Source: Macrosoma leucophasiata
Taxonomy: Eukaryota > Arthropoda > Insecta > Lepidoptera > Hedylidae
Reading direction: 5' to 3'
Length of the DNA stretch: 64,000 nt
NCBI GenBank assembly: GCA_036365455.1
Contig: JAWQUS010000030.1
Span: 6,448,001 to 6,512,000 of the forward strand
Shown: piece by piece, positions 54,066 to 64,000 of the stretch
Layout: the number at the start of each line of letters is the position of its first letter
Position numbering within the stretch: position 1 is the first letter of the stretch
Notes under the pieces: generated by a model
Told to the model about the DNA's origin: nothing
The model's database searches: none
The model's input: only the letters and a program-made list of their open reading frames with translations
Made by a program: the position numbers and the translations under genes

Positions 54066-54890
54066 GTCAGCGGTTCCCAAATAGTGGATTACAATCACAG
54101 CATAGCGCCGTATGAATTATATATATATATTATTATTGTTCACATCAATATCTTTAAAAAGTCAAACAAATACTGTGTTTGAATTTTTAAGATATTGATG
54201 ACCTTATTGAAACTGATTATCTCTAATCTGACTAGTCGAATATAAATATTTAAATAAGTACATCTTCTAAAAAGTTTCGTAATAACTTCTCCAATATTCC
54301 CTTTTGTTGCGTATGGTCTTGTTTTTGAAACATTGTTTTTCTTAGATGTAAATTATATGATAGTCATCAATATTTTTCAGTCAGAGTCGTTAGTCAATAA
54401 AAATGTATATAAATAAAACGTACGAGCAAGTTTCGTTTTACTCAGAGGTCATGGCTTTTATCATCAAACGCAGTTTGATCTCAGATATATCCACTTTTCG
54501 TTTAAAATCTTTGTAAACAGATATGTTTGAACTTCACAAGAATAACGTCACACATTAATATAGTCCTAGAGCATAGACCTAGAGTTAATAAATAGAAGTT
54601 TGAGGAACGCTGTAATCTTATGACGTTGCCAAAGGTAGTTACAGGATACGGTAATAGGGCACCGTGAAATCGCGGCGCTGTGACGAATCGCAGAAAAATT
54701 TCGGTTTTTCGGTTATTTCTTAGGGATTTGTACGGGCTTTCTTCGCCGATTCGATCCGCTGAACGGGTGTCAGTATTACAAACACATGGCCATTGATTTA
54801 GACTAGTTCTGCATTCAGAGATCCGCAACGGCTTTTCGATTTCGCGACACATTTCACGGTGTGCGACCCGTTACATTGATGTTGACTTAC
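54066..54890. mobile_element. Degenerate hAT-like non-autonomous element
   Basis: CAGCGGTTCCCAAATAGTGG at 54,068 is a hAT (Charlie-like) type end. 54,640-54,880 (GCACCGTGAAATCGCGGCGC, GCAGAAAAATTTCGGTTTTTCGG in blocks, CACATTTCACGGTGTGCGAC) has the inverted CACCGTGAAAT/ATTTCACGGTG arms usual inside such elements. The 116-codon minus-strand frame across it is a by-product. The right end and TSD are not resolved. Confidence 0.45.
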
Positions 54891-55117
54891 CTTCCGTCAC
54901 AGCTGCTAGTTACTAATTTTATGGGATGTACAAGACATCGTTTATCAGAAATCATAGAAATAAGTTCACAATACTTGTCATGTTGTATTTTTCGCAATAA
55001 TACAGGCTATTGAATTTATTAGATTTTAACAAAAAATGCAAAGTCATTTTTCTTTCGGGTGAAACATGAACTCGTGACCTGGCTATCATGAGCTAGCTTT
55101 CCCTCTCAACTTAGCCC

Positions 55118-55375
55118 CGGATCTTCAATTTTTTTAGGCAGTGCAACAATTATACCCCCAACTTGTATTTATTTTTATCTTTATCATCTTCATAAATTCA
55201 GCTATCAGATGTTTACTAAGACATAAGCCTTCCGGAAATAGTGCATCAATTGCTGTTATTTATTCTGTGGTCAAAGTTATGTAAATTATGAGTTGTCTAT
55301 GCGTTTGCAAATAGTGAATTTGGCCGCCCTCTGAATTTGCCGCCCGAGGCGTAGGCCCCGGCTTGGACACACACG
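55118..55375. repeat. Possible short TIR element
   Basis: AGCCCCGGATCTTCAATTTT at the left and CGAGGCGTAGGCCCCGGCTT at the right give inverted GCCCCGG ends about 240 bp apart around AT-rich sequence. Only the outer ~10 bp match well. Confidence 0.35.
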
Positions 55376-56674
55376 CTGTCGTCTTGAGATCATCTTGTCG
55401 TCGATGAGAAAATTATAATTAGGTACACTTTTTCCCGATCTGAGGCATTGAACTCGAGATCACAGGGGCAAATTAAGCCTTCAAGGAAGTTTTTATTTAC
55501 AAATGAATCAGAAATATTGATGCGCACTGAAAAACCAAAAAACGCCAGAAAAGTTATCAGTTCTGGATTTACATAATTCTGTGAAAAATATTTTGTTCCT
55601 GTCGTAAGTAGCTCAAGGCAATCACATTACTTCTTTAAACTTTAAGATGTTAATAATTAATAATATCCATTCTTATGATTAATTCTCATTAAAATAACAA
55701 GTACAAGAGAACGCGTTCTACGAATCCTGCCCACGCTTTACAACATTTCTTGACTAATTGATGTATCAATTACAATATTCATTACAAAAATATCTTTATT
55801 ACTTTTTTTACTGATTTACCTCCACCACTACACGATTGTGGGAGCTACATAAATTAGTAAGAAATCATGACTTCAATGCTGTAGCGCCCACTGCACCAAT
55901 TAAAAAGCGTAAGCTCAGACATCCTTGAAGTTATTAAATAAAGTTGTAGAAAATATACCCAAAGATGGTATATATAACCATGTGGTGACAAACCAAATTA
56001 TAGTACAGATCAATATTGGAGCTCCAGGAGGCACCACTGATACCTAATCATGTTAATTTAAGTCCTAATTGATATGGAACAAGCATTAGGTAACTGTAAG
56101 TAAGTGATTACTATAGTCTATAAACATCTACATAAAAAACCAAACATTGTGGATGTGTTGCGAATGGGACCAACTGTAAAGTTCTTCCTTTGAATAGACA
56201 CAAGAAATTTATACAATAAGATCTTGAGGAACGGAAAACCTCCTTCTTTTTGAATTCGTCAAAACAGATACAATTTTGTATTTGTACAGAAATGTCTTGA
56301 ATCGTGTTGTATGTTTAATATGTTTTCTAACAAACTACATTACATGTATAAGCCAGTTTCCTTGGGTCCGTAAAGTATTTCAATCACTGTATCATTTTAT
56401 GAAATATCCGTTTGAGGTGTGCCGCCCTTGCATCGGCACCTTTGTGACGTTCACAGAATGCCTTCAGTGACGGCTACTTAACCGCTATCTAAAGACGAGG
56501 GCGACCCAAAAGAAATAGATAGGTTTTATGTGTATCCAGGTTGTAAGGATAATATTGTCCAGGATGGCAAGGTGAGATTCGATTTTTTATATTATACCTA
56601 AGAACAAAATAATATAGGTATCTACTTAAGTAACATTGTTAGTTAATATTTATTATACGCTCTATCGTGTGGAC
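55376..56674. other. Spacer, no gene seen
   Basis: The 64-codon frame at 56,276-56,470 has no known domain. 55,960-56,170 has faint SINE-B-like words. No supported gene. Confidence 0.35.
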
Positions 56675-56686
56675 ACATTGTAGGTA

Positions 56687-56898
56687 TTTTAAAGAAAAAT
56701 GGAAAGAAAAATTTGACTTCAGGCGAGACTCGAACTCGCGGCCACTGGGAATCTAGTCCAGCCGCTCTTCCAACTGAGCTACCGAAGTAACAGGGTTAGG
56801 CCGCGAGTTCGAGTCTCGCCTGAAGTCAAATTTTTCTTTCCATTTTTCTTTAAAATATATTTCACAAGCATCTGTTAATGCGAAATAATATAAAACAA
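56687..56898. mobile_element. Palindromic tRNA-like SINE (T2) with 12-bp TSD
   Basis: ACATTGTAGGTA is duplicated at 56,675-56,686 and 56,899-56,910. Left half: minus-strand tRNA-like unit (CGAGACTCGAACTCGCGGCC ... GAGCTACCGAAG). Right half: + strand 3' part of the unit (GGCCGCGAGTTCGAGTCTCG) with tail ATTTCACAAGCATCTGTTAA. The outer AAAGAAAAATGGAAAGAAAA arms are inverted. The dimer as a whole is bounded by the TSD. Confidence 0.85.
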
Positions 56899-56910
56899 AC
56901 ATTGTAGGTA

Positions 56911-58260
56911 CTTCAAATATAGGCATAATGTTATTTCTGAATATTTTCTATTCGTAGTAAGTGAGCTAACCCTGTAGTATTTGCCGCTATCTTGTGCATG
57001 TGTATAATGGTATTATTATCACACTTAATTGGAATTTACAGACCCCTCAACCTACAGGAACAGAAACGATTCTGCATTCGTAATTTGCGCTATTTTGCAG
57101 ACATTGAAAGCAATTATCACTCACTCCACATTCGACGAAACGAGATTCTTTTATCTTGACGGGATTCTTTACTATCTAATACTCCTCAGAATGGAAACAT
57201 TTTTTCATTGCCACCTCTGCGGCTTATATTAAGCTTCATTATAACAGTAGCTATTGTCAAAACAAGACAGCACTATTGAAAGGTAAAGCCCTGTGAAAAC
57301 AGTCCGCCACTTGCCTTGTTAAAATTCACAACTCGCGTACGTTTTGTGCAAAACAACAGGCCCGTAAAACAAACAACTGTGGCGTGAAATCCGAATAATG
57401 TTGTTGGCAAAACTGTCCAAATACCAATACAAACCAATAAAAAAACATACAATTATCATCCTTATTCGTTATTGAATAAGAACCAAGAAATTCCGATGAG
57501 TTGTACGTAAAACATTGTGAAAATCAAAAGAGTTCTCGCTTCAACATTTCATCGACAAGAGCATACCCAAAAGTGACGATATTAACAGTCTTCTTGGTAT
57601 TTTATGAAGCAAAAAGGGCTGGTGGGTGCGAATGAGTGTTTCACGCTGCGTGGTCCCAAAAAAGAGATGTTAATTCATTCCCAAATACGTGAAGCTTAGC
57701 GTTATTTTTGACAAAGGACAGCGTGGATGGAGGGTCTAATTAGTTTAAAAGCAACTGTTCTGAGTAGGTGGTTTTTTTGTCTTGGGTACTATAAAACCAT
57801 ATAAAGAGATTTTACATTGTGAGTGATCTCTAATTGTATTATTCTTATATGACTAGTGCATATAACATTGTGCGTCTATGTTGTTCAATCGGTTCTACGA
57901 TAATGCGTTAGCACGTTAAGGTATCGGTTATTAGTAATTACATTAATAAGTCGCGTTTTGATCTAATGTTTTTAATTTCAATTAATCAAATATTTACATT
58001 TAAACTAGAACGCAATGAAAAAAAATATTAGTGATCATTAATTAGAGTTCAGAGAAATCTAAGAGCAAATCAAGAGAGTTTAACTTTTATTTAGACATAT
58101 AATTATATATATTATATTATATACAAAATATTTATATTTAAAAATTCTTAATAGTTAAAGCAGCACGTCTGTATTAGTATTTTCATCATTTTCTTCGTTG
58201 AATTTTTCGTATAAACCATCTTGCTACTAATTACTTAAGTATTTCATGTGGATAACATAA
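56911..58260. other. Spacer, no gene seen
   Basis: The 67-codon frame at 57,029-57,232 has no known domain. Nothing else recognisable. Confidence 0.35.
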
Positions 58261-58261
58261 C

Positions 58262-58366
58262 TCCACCAAACCGCCTCTCCAACAACCCGCATTGGAGTAG
58301 CGTGGTGGAGTAAGCTCCAGGCCTCCCTCCAAAAAGGGAAGAGACTCGTGCCCAGCAGTGGGACGT
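58262..58366 (+). mobile_element. LINE 3'-end fragment
   Basis: GCATTGGAGTAGCGTGGTGG, AGTAAGCTCCAGGCCTCC and CGTGCCCAGCAGTGGGACG match the minus-strand block at 680-835. It joins a SINE-B directly at GTTAAGTGATGACTGCAG. Confidence 0.55.
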
Positions 58367-58745
58367 TAAGTGATGACTGCAGCCTATAGACATCTAGAAA
58401 TTAAAGTAAGAACGGAAAGAAAAATTTGACTTCGGGCAGGAATCGAACCTGCGACCAGCCGCTTTACCACAAAGCTACCGAAGTAGTAAGACTTCGGTAG
58501 CTTAGTGGTAAAGCGGCTGGACTGGTTATCCTGACGTCGCAGGTTCGATTCCTGCCCGAAGACAAATTTTTCTTTCCGTTTTTTCTTTAATTTCTGAAGA
58601 TCACTCGCATGTGTTATTCCGAAAAATAAATAGTATAATTATAGATATCTACACAAAAACCAGATGTCAAAATGCAGATGCGTTGCCTCCGCTGAGACCT
58701 AAGTTGTTACGTCTCTGTAATTGTTATTACGGAGCCATACGGTTG
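58363..58745 (+). mobile_element. SINE-B fragment, split by a palindromic tRNA SINE
   Basis: GTTAAGTGATGACTGCAGCC at 58,365-58,396 and CTACACAAAAACCAGATGTC...GTTATTACGGAGCCATACG at 58,650-58,745 are neighbouring SINE-B blocks. The sequence between them is the T1 palindrome. Confidence 0.75.
58397..58639. mobile_element. Palindromic tRNA-like SINE (T1) with 12-bp TSD
   Basis: TATAGACATCTA (58,385-58,396) and TATAGATATCTA (58,640-58,651) flank it, with one mismatch. Left: minus-strand tRNA-like unit (AATCGAACCTGCGACC...GCTACCGAAG). Right: a + unit (GACTTCGGTAGCTTAGTGGT, B box GGTTCGATTCCTGCC) with full tail (CACTCGCATGTGTTATTCCG). The head-to-head spacer is a few bases. The left unit lacks the CTCAGGATAACCAGT-type middle. 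Confidence 0.85.
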
Positions 58746-58979
58746 CGACTTCACCCCCGTTCATAATACACAAATTTTCATACCCCCGTTTGCATCCTTA
58801 GGATTCAAAATTGAAAAGCTAAGTGGCGTGCTTCAATATTTATAATTATGTATATCTGTGCAAAGATTCAAGGAAATCAGTGCAATGCTTATTTTTTTGC
58901 CATTCAAATTATTCTTCCTTAGGGCAAGAATTTCATGAAGTTCTTTATTATTGCTCGCCAACGCTACTATAAACTAGGC

Positions 58980-60188
58980 CAGTGGTTCTCAAACTTTTTA
59001 AATGACGGAACCCTTTTGGGAATCAAAATACTTGATGGAACCCTACAATAAAACAATTGTTTTTATAAGTGTATTGTCTATTAATCAGCATAATAAAAGT
59101 ACAATGTAACAGTTACTAATTATTATTTACTTCACCACTTGGCAAGGACAATAATAGAAAACATTAAAAAATAAAAAATGTAACTAGTGGGAGGTATGAA
59201 ACTGTTTTTTATTTTTCATCAATTGTTTGATATCAGGTTTGATGGAAGAAAGTTGAAGTCTCATATCAGCTTCGGCGTCCAGTCTATTGCGATATTTTGT
59301 TTTTGTGGCTGCGTAGGTAGAGAATCCTGTTTCGCACAAATATGTAGTTGGGAACGGAAGAAGAATATCCAGAGCCATTTGGCCAAGCATTCAATTCATC
59401 TTGGATTCGGCACCAAAAATCATTGAGAGGCGTCGTTTTGAACAGTGACTCCATACATTCTGATGACATTTCTAAAAGATTCATATATCTCGTTTGACAT
59501 GTTTTCAGGCTTTTCCAAGTTGGGTAAAAAAGGATTATGAATCCATGAATTCACTTTAATTTTTGTAATGTGTTCTTCAGGAAAATACTTTTCAAAAGAT
59601 GCGTGCATCGAACTGAGATATTGGACCAATTCTTCAAACACATCATCTTCAAACATTTCTGAGTCATTTTCGCTAACAAACTGACTGAGTAACGTAAAGC
59701 TTTCTATTTTTTTCTTACCAATGCAAATGATCCAAAAATCTATTTTTCTTTTAATCCCTCCAGACACGAGAAAAATATGACAATTGAAATTCAATTGTGT
59801 CTCGCCGCCGGTGGCCGTACGATCCTTAAAGCATCATTAAAAGCAGTTATTTTATTATAGGCCTGAAACACTGTTGTCTGTTTACCTTGCAACGATAAAT
59901 TCAATTCGTTAAGTTTTTGAAAGATATCCGCCATAAAAGACAATCGGAACAACCAAGTTTTATCATACAAACGGTCCTTCAACAAACTGAATTTCTGAAT
60001 TCGGTCCCCGCGCTCAATATAGAAGCTATGCAATAGGTTAATAAATAAATAACGTTCATAGTGTTTTGTGCGGCCGCGGAGCGACCAGAGAGAGGTGTTT
60101 TGATTTTTTTTTTCTATATTCTTGCGGAACCCCGACAGAGGTATCACGGAACCCTAGGGTTCCGCGGAACACACTTAGAGTATAGCTG
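58980..60188 (-). mobile_element. Deleted hAT (Charlie-like) DNA transposon with 8-bp TSD
   Basis: Begins CAGTGGTTCTCAAACTTTTT at 58,980 and ends ...AGAGTATAGCTG at 60,188 (CAGCTATACTCT on the other strand). It is flanked by AACTAGGC (58,972-58,979) and GACTAGGC (60,189-60,196), an 8-bp duplication with one change. GGAACCC occurs just inside both ends. At 1.2 kb it is too short for a full transposase. Confidence 0.8.
59184..60147 (-). pseudogene. hAT transposase remnant (ZBED5/SCAND3-like)
   Basis: Three minus-strand frames line up in order but need frameshifts between them. 59,791-60,147 contains MADIFQKLNELNLSLQG and FQAYNKITAF. 59,420-59,794 contains FEKYFPEEH and WIHNPFLPNLE. 59,184-59,390 contains LPFPTTYLCETGFSTYAATK, KYRNRLDAEADMRLQLS and IKPDIKQL, the C-terminal hAT dimerisation region. 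These blocks are typical of Charlie-like hAT transposases and their domesticated vertebrate relatives. The BED finger and the first catalytic part are absent, so it cannot be active. Confidence 0.85.
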
Positions 60189-60196
60189 GACTAGGC

Positions 60197-61865
60197 CATA
60201 ACAAACGTAACAACAATCCCTGATTCAATTGGTGGTATTTTAAGCAGATGTACTCGTAGTAACTTCTATAACTTTATATGCGACACCTAAAAACAAACAG
60301 AAATTTACTAAACGTTATTGTTACATAAGTGCCATACCATAGTCCTTAACGCCAACTCCTGCAAAAAATACTCAACTGTTACCAATTAGCGCTCAATTCA
60401 CACCGGAACCCATTGTATTGTTAAAAGCACACTTAAACCTTACTTCCAAGTGACAATCTGGACCTGTTTGTCAGCCATTGTGTTAAGGAGAAATAACATG
60501 GAAATGACATTTTCTTGAATGGCCTGTCGCTGTTGACTTTCGTAAGGACACGCTAAGTGCTCAGGAAATCATTACGAGTCCCTTATTAGGTGGTTGTGTA
60601 ACACTTAGTGACTTCCGATTGCTGCAGGGTGGTTACGTTGAGGTGGTGTTTTGGAATAAGTACTGAATTTTTATATTTAGAAAAACATTTTTCATTTTAA
60701 TTTTTACATAAAATAAAATTTTTGAAGTTGTTCAAGAAAATTGATCATTCCCTTGATTTCCATTCCAAAAATCTAGAAAATAGTTCTACATAATAGAAAA
60801 TTTATTATTTGTACCGAAACCTGTGAACGCGAATCCGACTAGCACTTAGCTGTTTTTTTAGTATTTTATTTAAGGGTTAAACATTTACTATGCTGAATAC
60901 GCTTGTGTGTTTACCAAAAATGTTGGACAAATTGAAAGGTAGTGTCATATTATGTGAACATTGACCGTCGCCCATCCCAACACCACATGTCAGATATTAC
61001 ATATGAAACACGACCTTTATACATGCTAAATCGAAGGCACTCCAGTATCAAAAATACAAGTTCTAGTATCTCTTACTAGAACTTGAACTTTTGGTACTGC
61101 AGTGTGCAAAAGATTTTTTTTTTTCAGATTAACTCCAATGCGTCAGTTTAAGATATGGGGATACCTTGCACTCAGATGAGTACATACATAAAATCTAAGC
61201 TATGTATACAGAACCACACCGCTATTAAATTTTTCAAAAACCATTACAGTCTTCCTTACTTCCAAATCATCGGCATTTTGGATGGAAGCTTCGTAACCCC
61301 TCGGTATCCCCGACTCGGTATAATCCGACTCGCTCGAGTAAATCCAAAAATCCCCTCTTGGACTCCCCTATTATTCCATACAAATCATGGTCATAGTAAG
61401 CTCGCAGCGTTATCCACTTGCAATATATAACGCAATCAGCGAAGGAAGCTAACGCACGCCCATTAGGCCTCATCACAAATCAAAAACACGTGACGTGCAA
61501 AATTCTAAATGCCCATAAAAACGTTACAGTCTTTATTTTTTTAAAGTCATGGTTACAAGTGGGTAAAATATATTTATCTGCACGTGTGTAGCGGGTGCAA
61601 TTTTGTATGGTTTTAAATTACAGCGCATTCCTTTTTTAAACGGAAGTTGCAGGTTTTTGGGTGTTGACAAAAAGAACGGATCTCGACAGTTATTTGCGGT
61701 GTCTGAATGAGGCTATGCGAAAAATGGGAATGTCTTAAAATGTTTTATTAGGAACAGTAATTAACTCAGAGTATGTTTCTGAATCAAAACAAAGAAAGAC
61801 ATCTTTTGCTGGACAACAGTCTAAACTCAAAAATACATACAGTAGGGTTATGCGGTATTAAGAGG
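60197..61865. other. Spacer, no gene seen
   Basis: Opposed frames at 61,155-61,430 and 61,267-61,476 show no domain. 61,030-61,105 has a short inverted repeat (CCAGTATCAAAAATACAAGT / ACTTGAACTTTTGGTACTGC) suggestive of a small MITE. Confidence 0.4.
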
Positions 61866-61869
61866 CTTT

Positions 61870-62150
61870 TACTGGTGGTAGAACTCCAGTGACGGAGCTC
61901 GCGAGCGTAGGCACCACCGCATTACCTATATACTTGCCGCTAAATAGCAGTTCAGCACTATCGTGTTCCAGTCAGGTGTTAATGTACGGCTCTGTAATTT
62001 CCGGCACAGGGGCATAATACCTTAGGCCTCAGAAGTGGTAACGCATATGCATTTTGACCTCTGGTCTTTGTGTGGATGTCTATAGGCTGCAGTAATCACT
62101 CAACGTCAATGTGAACTGCATGCTTGTTTGTCACTTTCATTACATAAAAA
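61870..62150 (-). mobile_element. SINE-B copy, near complete
   Basis: Minus strand, from TTTTACTGGTGGTAGAACTC to TTTCATTACATAAAAAAG with all blocks. A good-quality copy. Confidence 0.8.
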
Positions 62151-62154
62151 AGGG

Positions 62155-62365
62155 AGATTATGCCATATTCGCCACGCTTGGCAAACGGATTAGTGATCGC
62201 AGAGTGGAGGTAGTGCTATCGCGGAACGGTGTTGCTCGCATTATTGTATTTACTACCGCCCAGTGCGAATGGTTACGACCGCCGTTGTTTAGTTGACTGG
62301 CTGCACTAGCGGAAGAATTCTCCTCCACTGGAGGGGTCATCACGACCCGACGCCTTTCACGCATT
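62155..62365 (-). mobile_element. RTE-like LINE 5'-UTR fragment
   Basis: TTCGCCACGCTTGGCAAACG, TGATCGCAGAGTGGAGG, GTTGACTGGCTGCACTAGCG and GGGTCATCACGACCCGACG are the reverse complement of the 5' UTR at 41,570-41,780. No coding part follows. Confidence 0.65.
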
Positions 62366-62649
62366 ACTGTCATTAGTATGAGTAGTTTTAAAAATAGTTC
62401 GCTTTAAAGATCATTTATTTCTCAAAAGAATTAAATTCACTTACATGAGAAAAGTGCTTATAATATTGTAAAAAAAAAAAAAAACGAAATGCCAGGCGCC
62501 TAACGCAGGTAGTTATAATTTCAGAACATAACACAGCCGTAAGAACTAGGATTCGTGGAAATGGCATCTACATTTCTACATTGAAATCTCTGGGTTTTGG
62601 TGTTGAGGGTTACAGGCTACAGTATTTAGTTACTATCACCGTCCCACAA

Positions 62650-62815
62650 GTGAGACTTCGGAAGCTTAGTGGTAAAGCGGCCGGACTGGTTATCCTGAGG
62701 TTGCAGGTTCGATTCCTGCCCGAAGTCAAATTTTTCATACCGTTTTATCTTTAATTTCTAAGGTCACTCGCATGTGTTATTGCGAAAAATAAATATTACA
62801 ACTGTTATTGTAAAC
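62650..62815 (+). mobile_element. tRNA-like SINE T1, single (non-palindromic) copy
   Basis: GACTTCGGAAGCTTAGTGGT (A-box region), GGTTCGATTCCTGCCCGAAG (B box, acceptor complement), TTTAATTTCTAAGGTCAC, CGCATGTGTTATTGCGAAAA. It is one + strand unit with full tail, the monomer from which the 23.1-kb and 58.4-kb palindromes appear built. Acceptor ACTTCGG pairs with CCGAAGT, but the anticodon stem has a mismatch. Confidence 0.7.
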
Positions 62816-64000
62816 TTTACGTATGCTTGTTTTCCACTTCAAAACATAAAATAGACCCAATTTTGTAAATATTAAAATCCAGTGAAATGATATCTCTCCA
62901 CAACGATAAAAGTGTTCGAAGAGTTCTTCTAGTGAATGATCTACAATAAAAATATTCATCTTTAAAAGTTTCTATTTCATTACCAGCACAAAAAAAAAAA
63001 AACTATAAAAAACAACCATTAAAAACCTTTTTTCCTCCTACCTAACCTATTCCAACAGAAATGCGGTCAATTCACATCAAAGGAAAAGTTTCGCGCAAAA
63101 AATTCGCATTAAAAAAAAACTATCGGCCTAACTAAACCCGCATTTGGTCAAAAACGGCCTAATCGCAAAAAACCTGGTTATTTTATCAATCGTTCAAACT
63201 AATAAAAAATAAAAAAAATGGATGTAAAAAATAAATTGTATAGCAAAATCGAAGCCTAGCCCGGGGCAGGAAATGGACGGGCGGACAAATGCTCAATAAA
63301 AGTCTGGTATCTACGATTTGATGGATCGCCGTAACACAATCATTCGCTACGACAGCGTCAAGACGGCCTTAAAGTGACCCTTGAGTGAAGTGATATTCTT
63401 CAATTTCATGCTTACCTACATTCAATTTTCATTTGAATTTGTGTCGTAATTTGAACGTGATAGAGACCAAAGTTAAATGGAAAATTTTCAGTCACATTTT
63501 AATTAGGACTGGTAAAATATATCTTATGGCTGTCGCAAACGGTTCAGTTTCAATAGCACATATTGGCGCATATTTCGTTATGATCGTAAGTTTTTACTGT
63601 AACCATATAGTTCGAACACGTGTTTGACGGCCACTAGAGGTCCTTTGAGCTTGTTTACAGGAACCAGCAATAATTATGGGTGTCGTGCTTGTGGAAGTGC
63701 TCGGATTCCTTTAAATAAAATTAAATGTTATTCTTAGGTGTTGTAAAAGGGCCATGACAAATTTATGTTAGTAATGAGATTAAAATAATCACTAGAATGT
63801 AACTTAGGAAAAAGACAAATTTAGTTGCTGTATTTTATTATTAGACTGGCATGGTACTGAAAAACTGAAAGTGCTGGAGGATTTAAAAAAGGCTTTAGTT
63901 AAGCAACTTGGAAAACTATTCAAAACACTATATGTTGACCGACCAAGATTGTTGTGAAGTAATATTTAATCTAAAACGTAATTAGTAAAAGGTACAGATT
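62816..64000. other. Spacer, no gene seen
   Basis: Frames at 62,777-62,959 and 63,433-63,627 have no known domain. 63,240-63,320 is slightly GC-richer (CCTAGCCCGGGGCAGGAAATGG). No repeat ends or RNA genes recognised. Confidence 0.35.

Noticed and set aside
54502..54852. 116-codon minus-strand frame
   Set aside because: It spans the CACCGTGAAAT...ATTTCACGGTG interior of a hAT-like repeat, so the open frame is probably incidental.
1..64000. CRISPR arrays, bacterial operons, viral genomes or rRNA genes
   Set aside because: None seen. Repeats are dispersed transposons and microsatellites, and the gene structure is eukaryotic.

Overview
The window looks like nuclear DNA from a moth or butterfly (Lepidoptera). 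It is AT-rich, has almost no long open reading frames, and is crowded with dispersed repeats of lepidopteran type: tRNA-headed SINEs, RTE-like LINEs with (ATG)n tails, a second LINE family with (ATAC)n tails, and piggyBac-, hAT- and Harbinger-like MITEs. I see no bacterial, viral or organellar genes. The order is inferred from repeat content and gene structure, not from a database match.

Only one cellular protein-coding gene is well supported. It lies at about 48,047-49,980 on the + strand, with a CpG-rich upstream region, a TATA box and initiator at correct spacing, a short 5' leader, two coding exons joined by a 169-bp phase-0 intron, and a 1.2-kb 3' UTR ending in AATAAA. The predicted protein has 151 residues: a basic N-terminal half and an NxANE (NXXN) motif near the C-terminus. 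The 3' UTR carries three GY boxes (GTCTTCC), three Brd boxes (AGCTTTA) and two K boxes (TGTGAT, one a full CTGTGATA). That combination is the post-transcriptional signature of Drosophila Bearded-family and E(spl)-complex genes, so I call it a Bearded-family-like gene of the Notch pathway, probably related to m4/m-alpha.

Upstream, several repeat-poor CpG-rich islands carry motifs that fit the same pathway. At 28,859-28,941 a head-to-head pair of Su(H)/CSL sites with a 17-bp spacer (an SPS) is flanked by three proneural E boxes (GCAGGTG). At 8,123-8,154 there is a second SPS-like pair with a 16-bp spacer. At 21,820-21,840 a CGTGGGAAA site sits 5 bp from GCAGGTG. A single CGTGGGAAC lies at 5,371. 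Together these suggest a Notch-responsive gene complex (E(spl)-C-like) whose long intergenic space has filled with transposons. No E(spl) bHLH gene is visible in the window.

The remainder is transposon history. A near-complete RTE-like LINE (41,510-44,758), one frameshift from an open APE-RT reading frame, sits in the tail of an older LINE fragment. A 5'-truncated relative (17,695-18,149) has a 12-bp target-site duplication (TSD). The window starts with the C-terminus of a LINE with a restriction-like endonuclease. A degenerate hAT transposon with 8-bp TSD spans 58,980-60,188. Two SINE families (called A and B here) recur throughout on both strands. A third tRNA-like family occurs as inverted, head-to-head palindromes; four of those insertions have TSDs.

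Layout: 1-5,300 LINE and SINE debris; 5,300-8,420 two candidate regulatory islands; 8,400-21,600 repeats and AT-rich spacer; 21,690-29,110 regulatory islands separated by palindromic tRNA SINEs; 29,500-46,700 dense nested repeats including the RTE LINE; 47,000-50,000 the Bearded-like gene; 50,250-64,000 repeats and spacer, including the hAT element.
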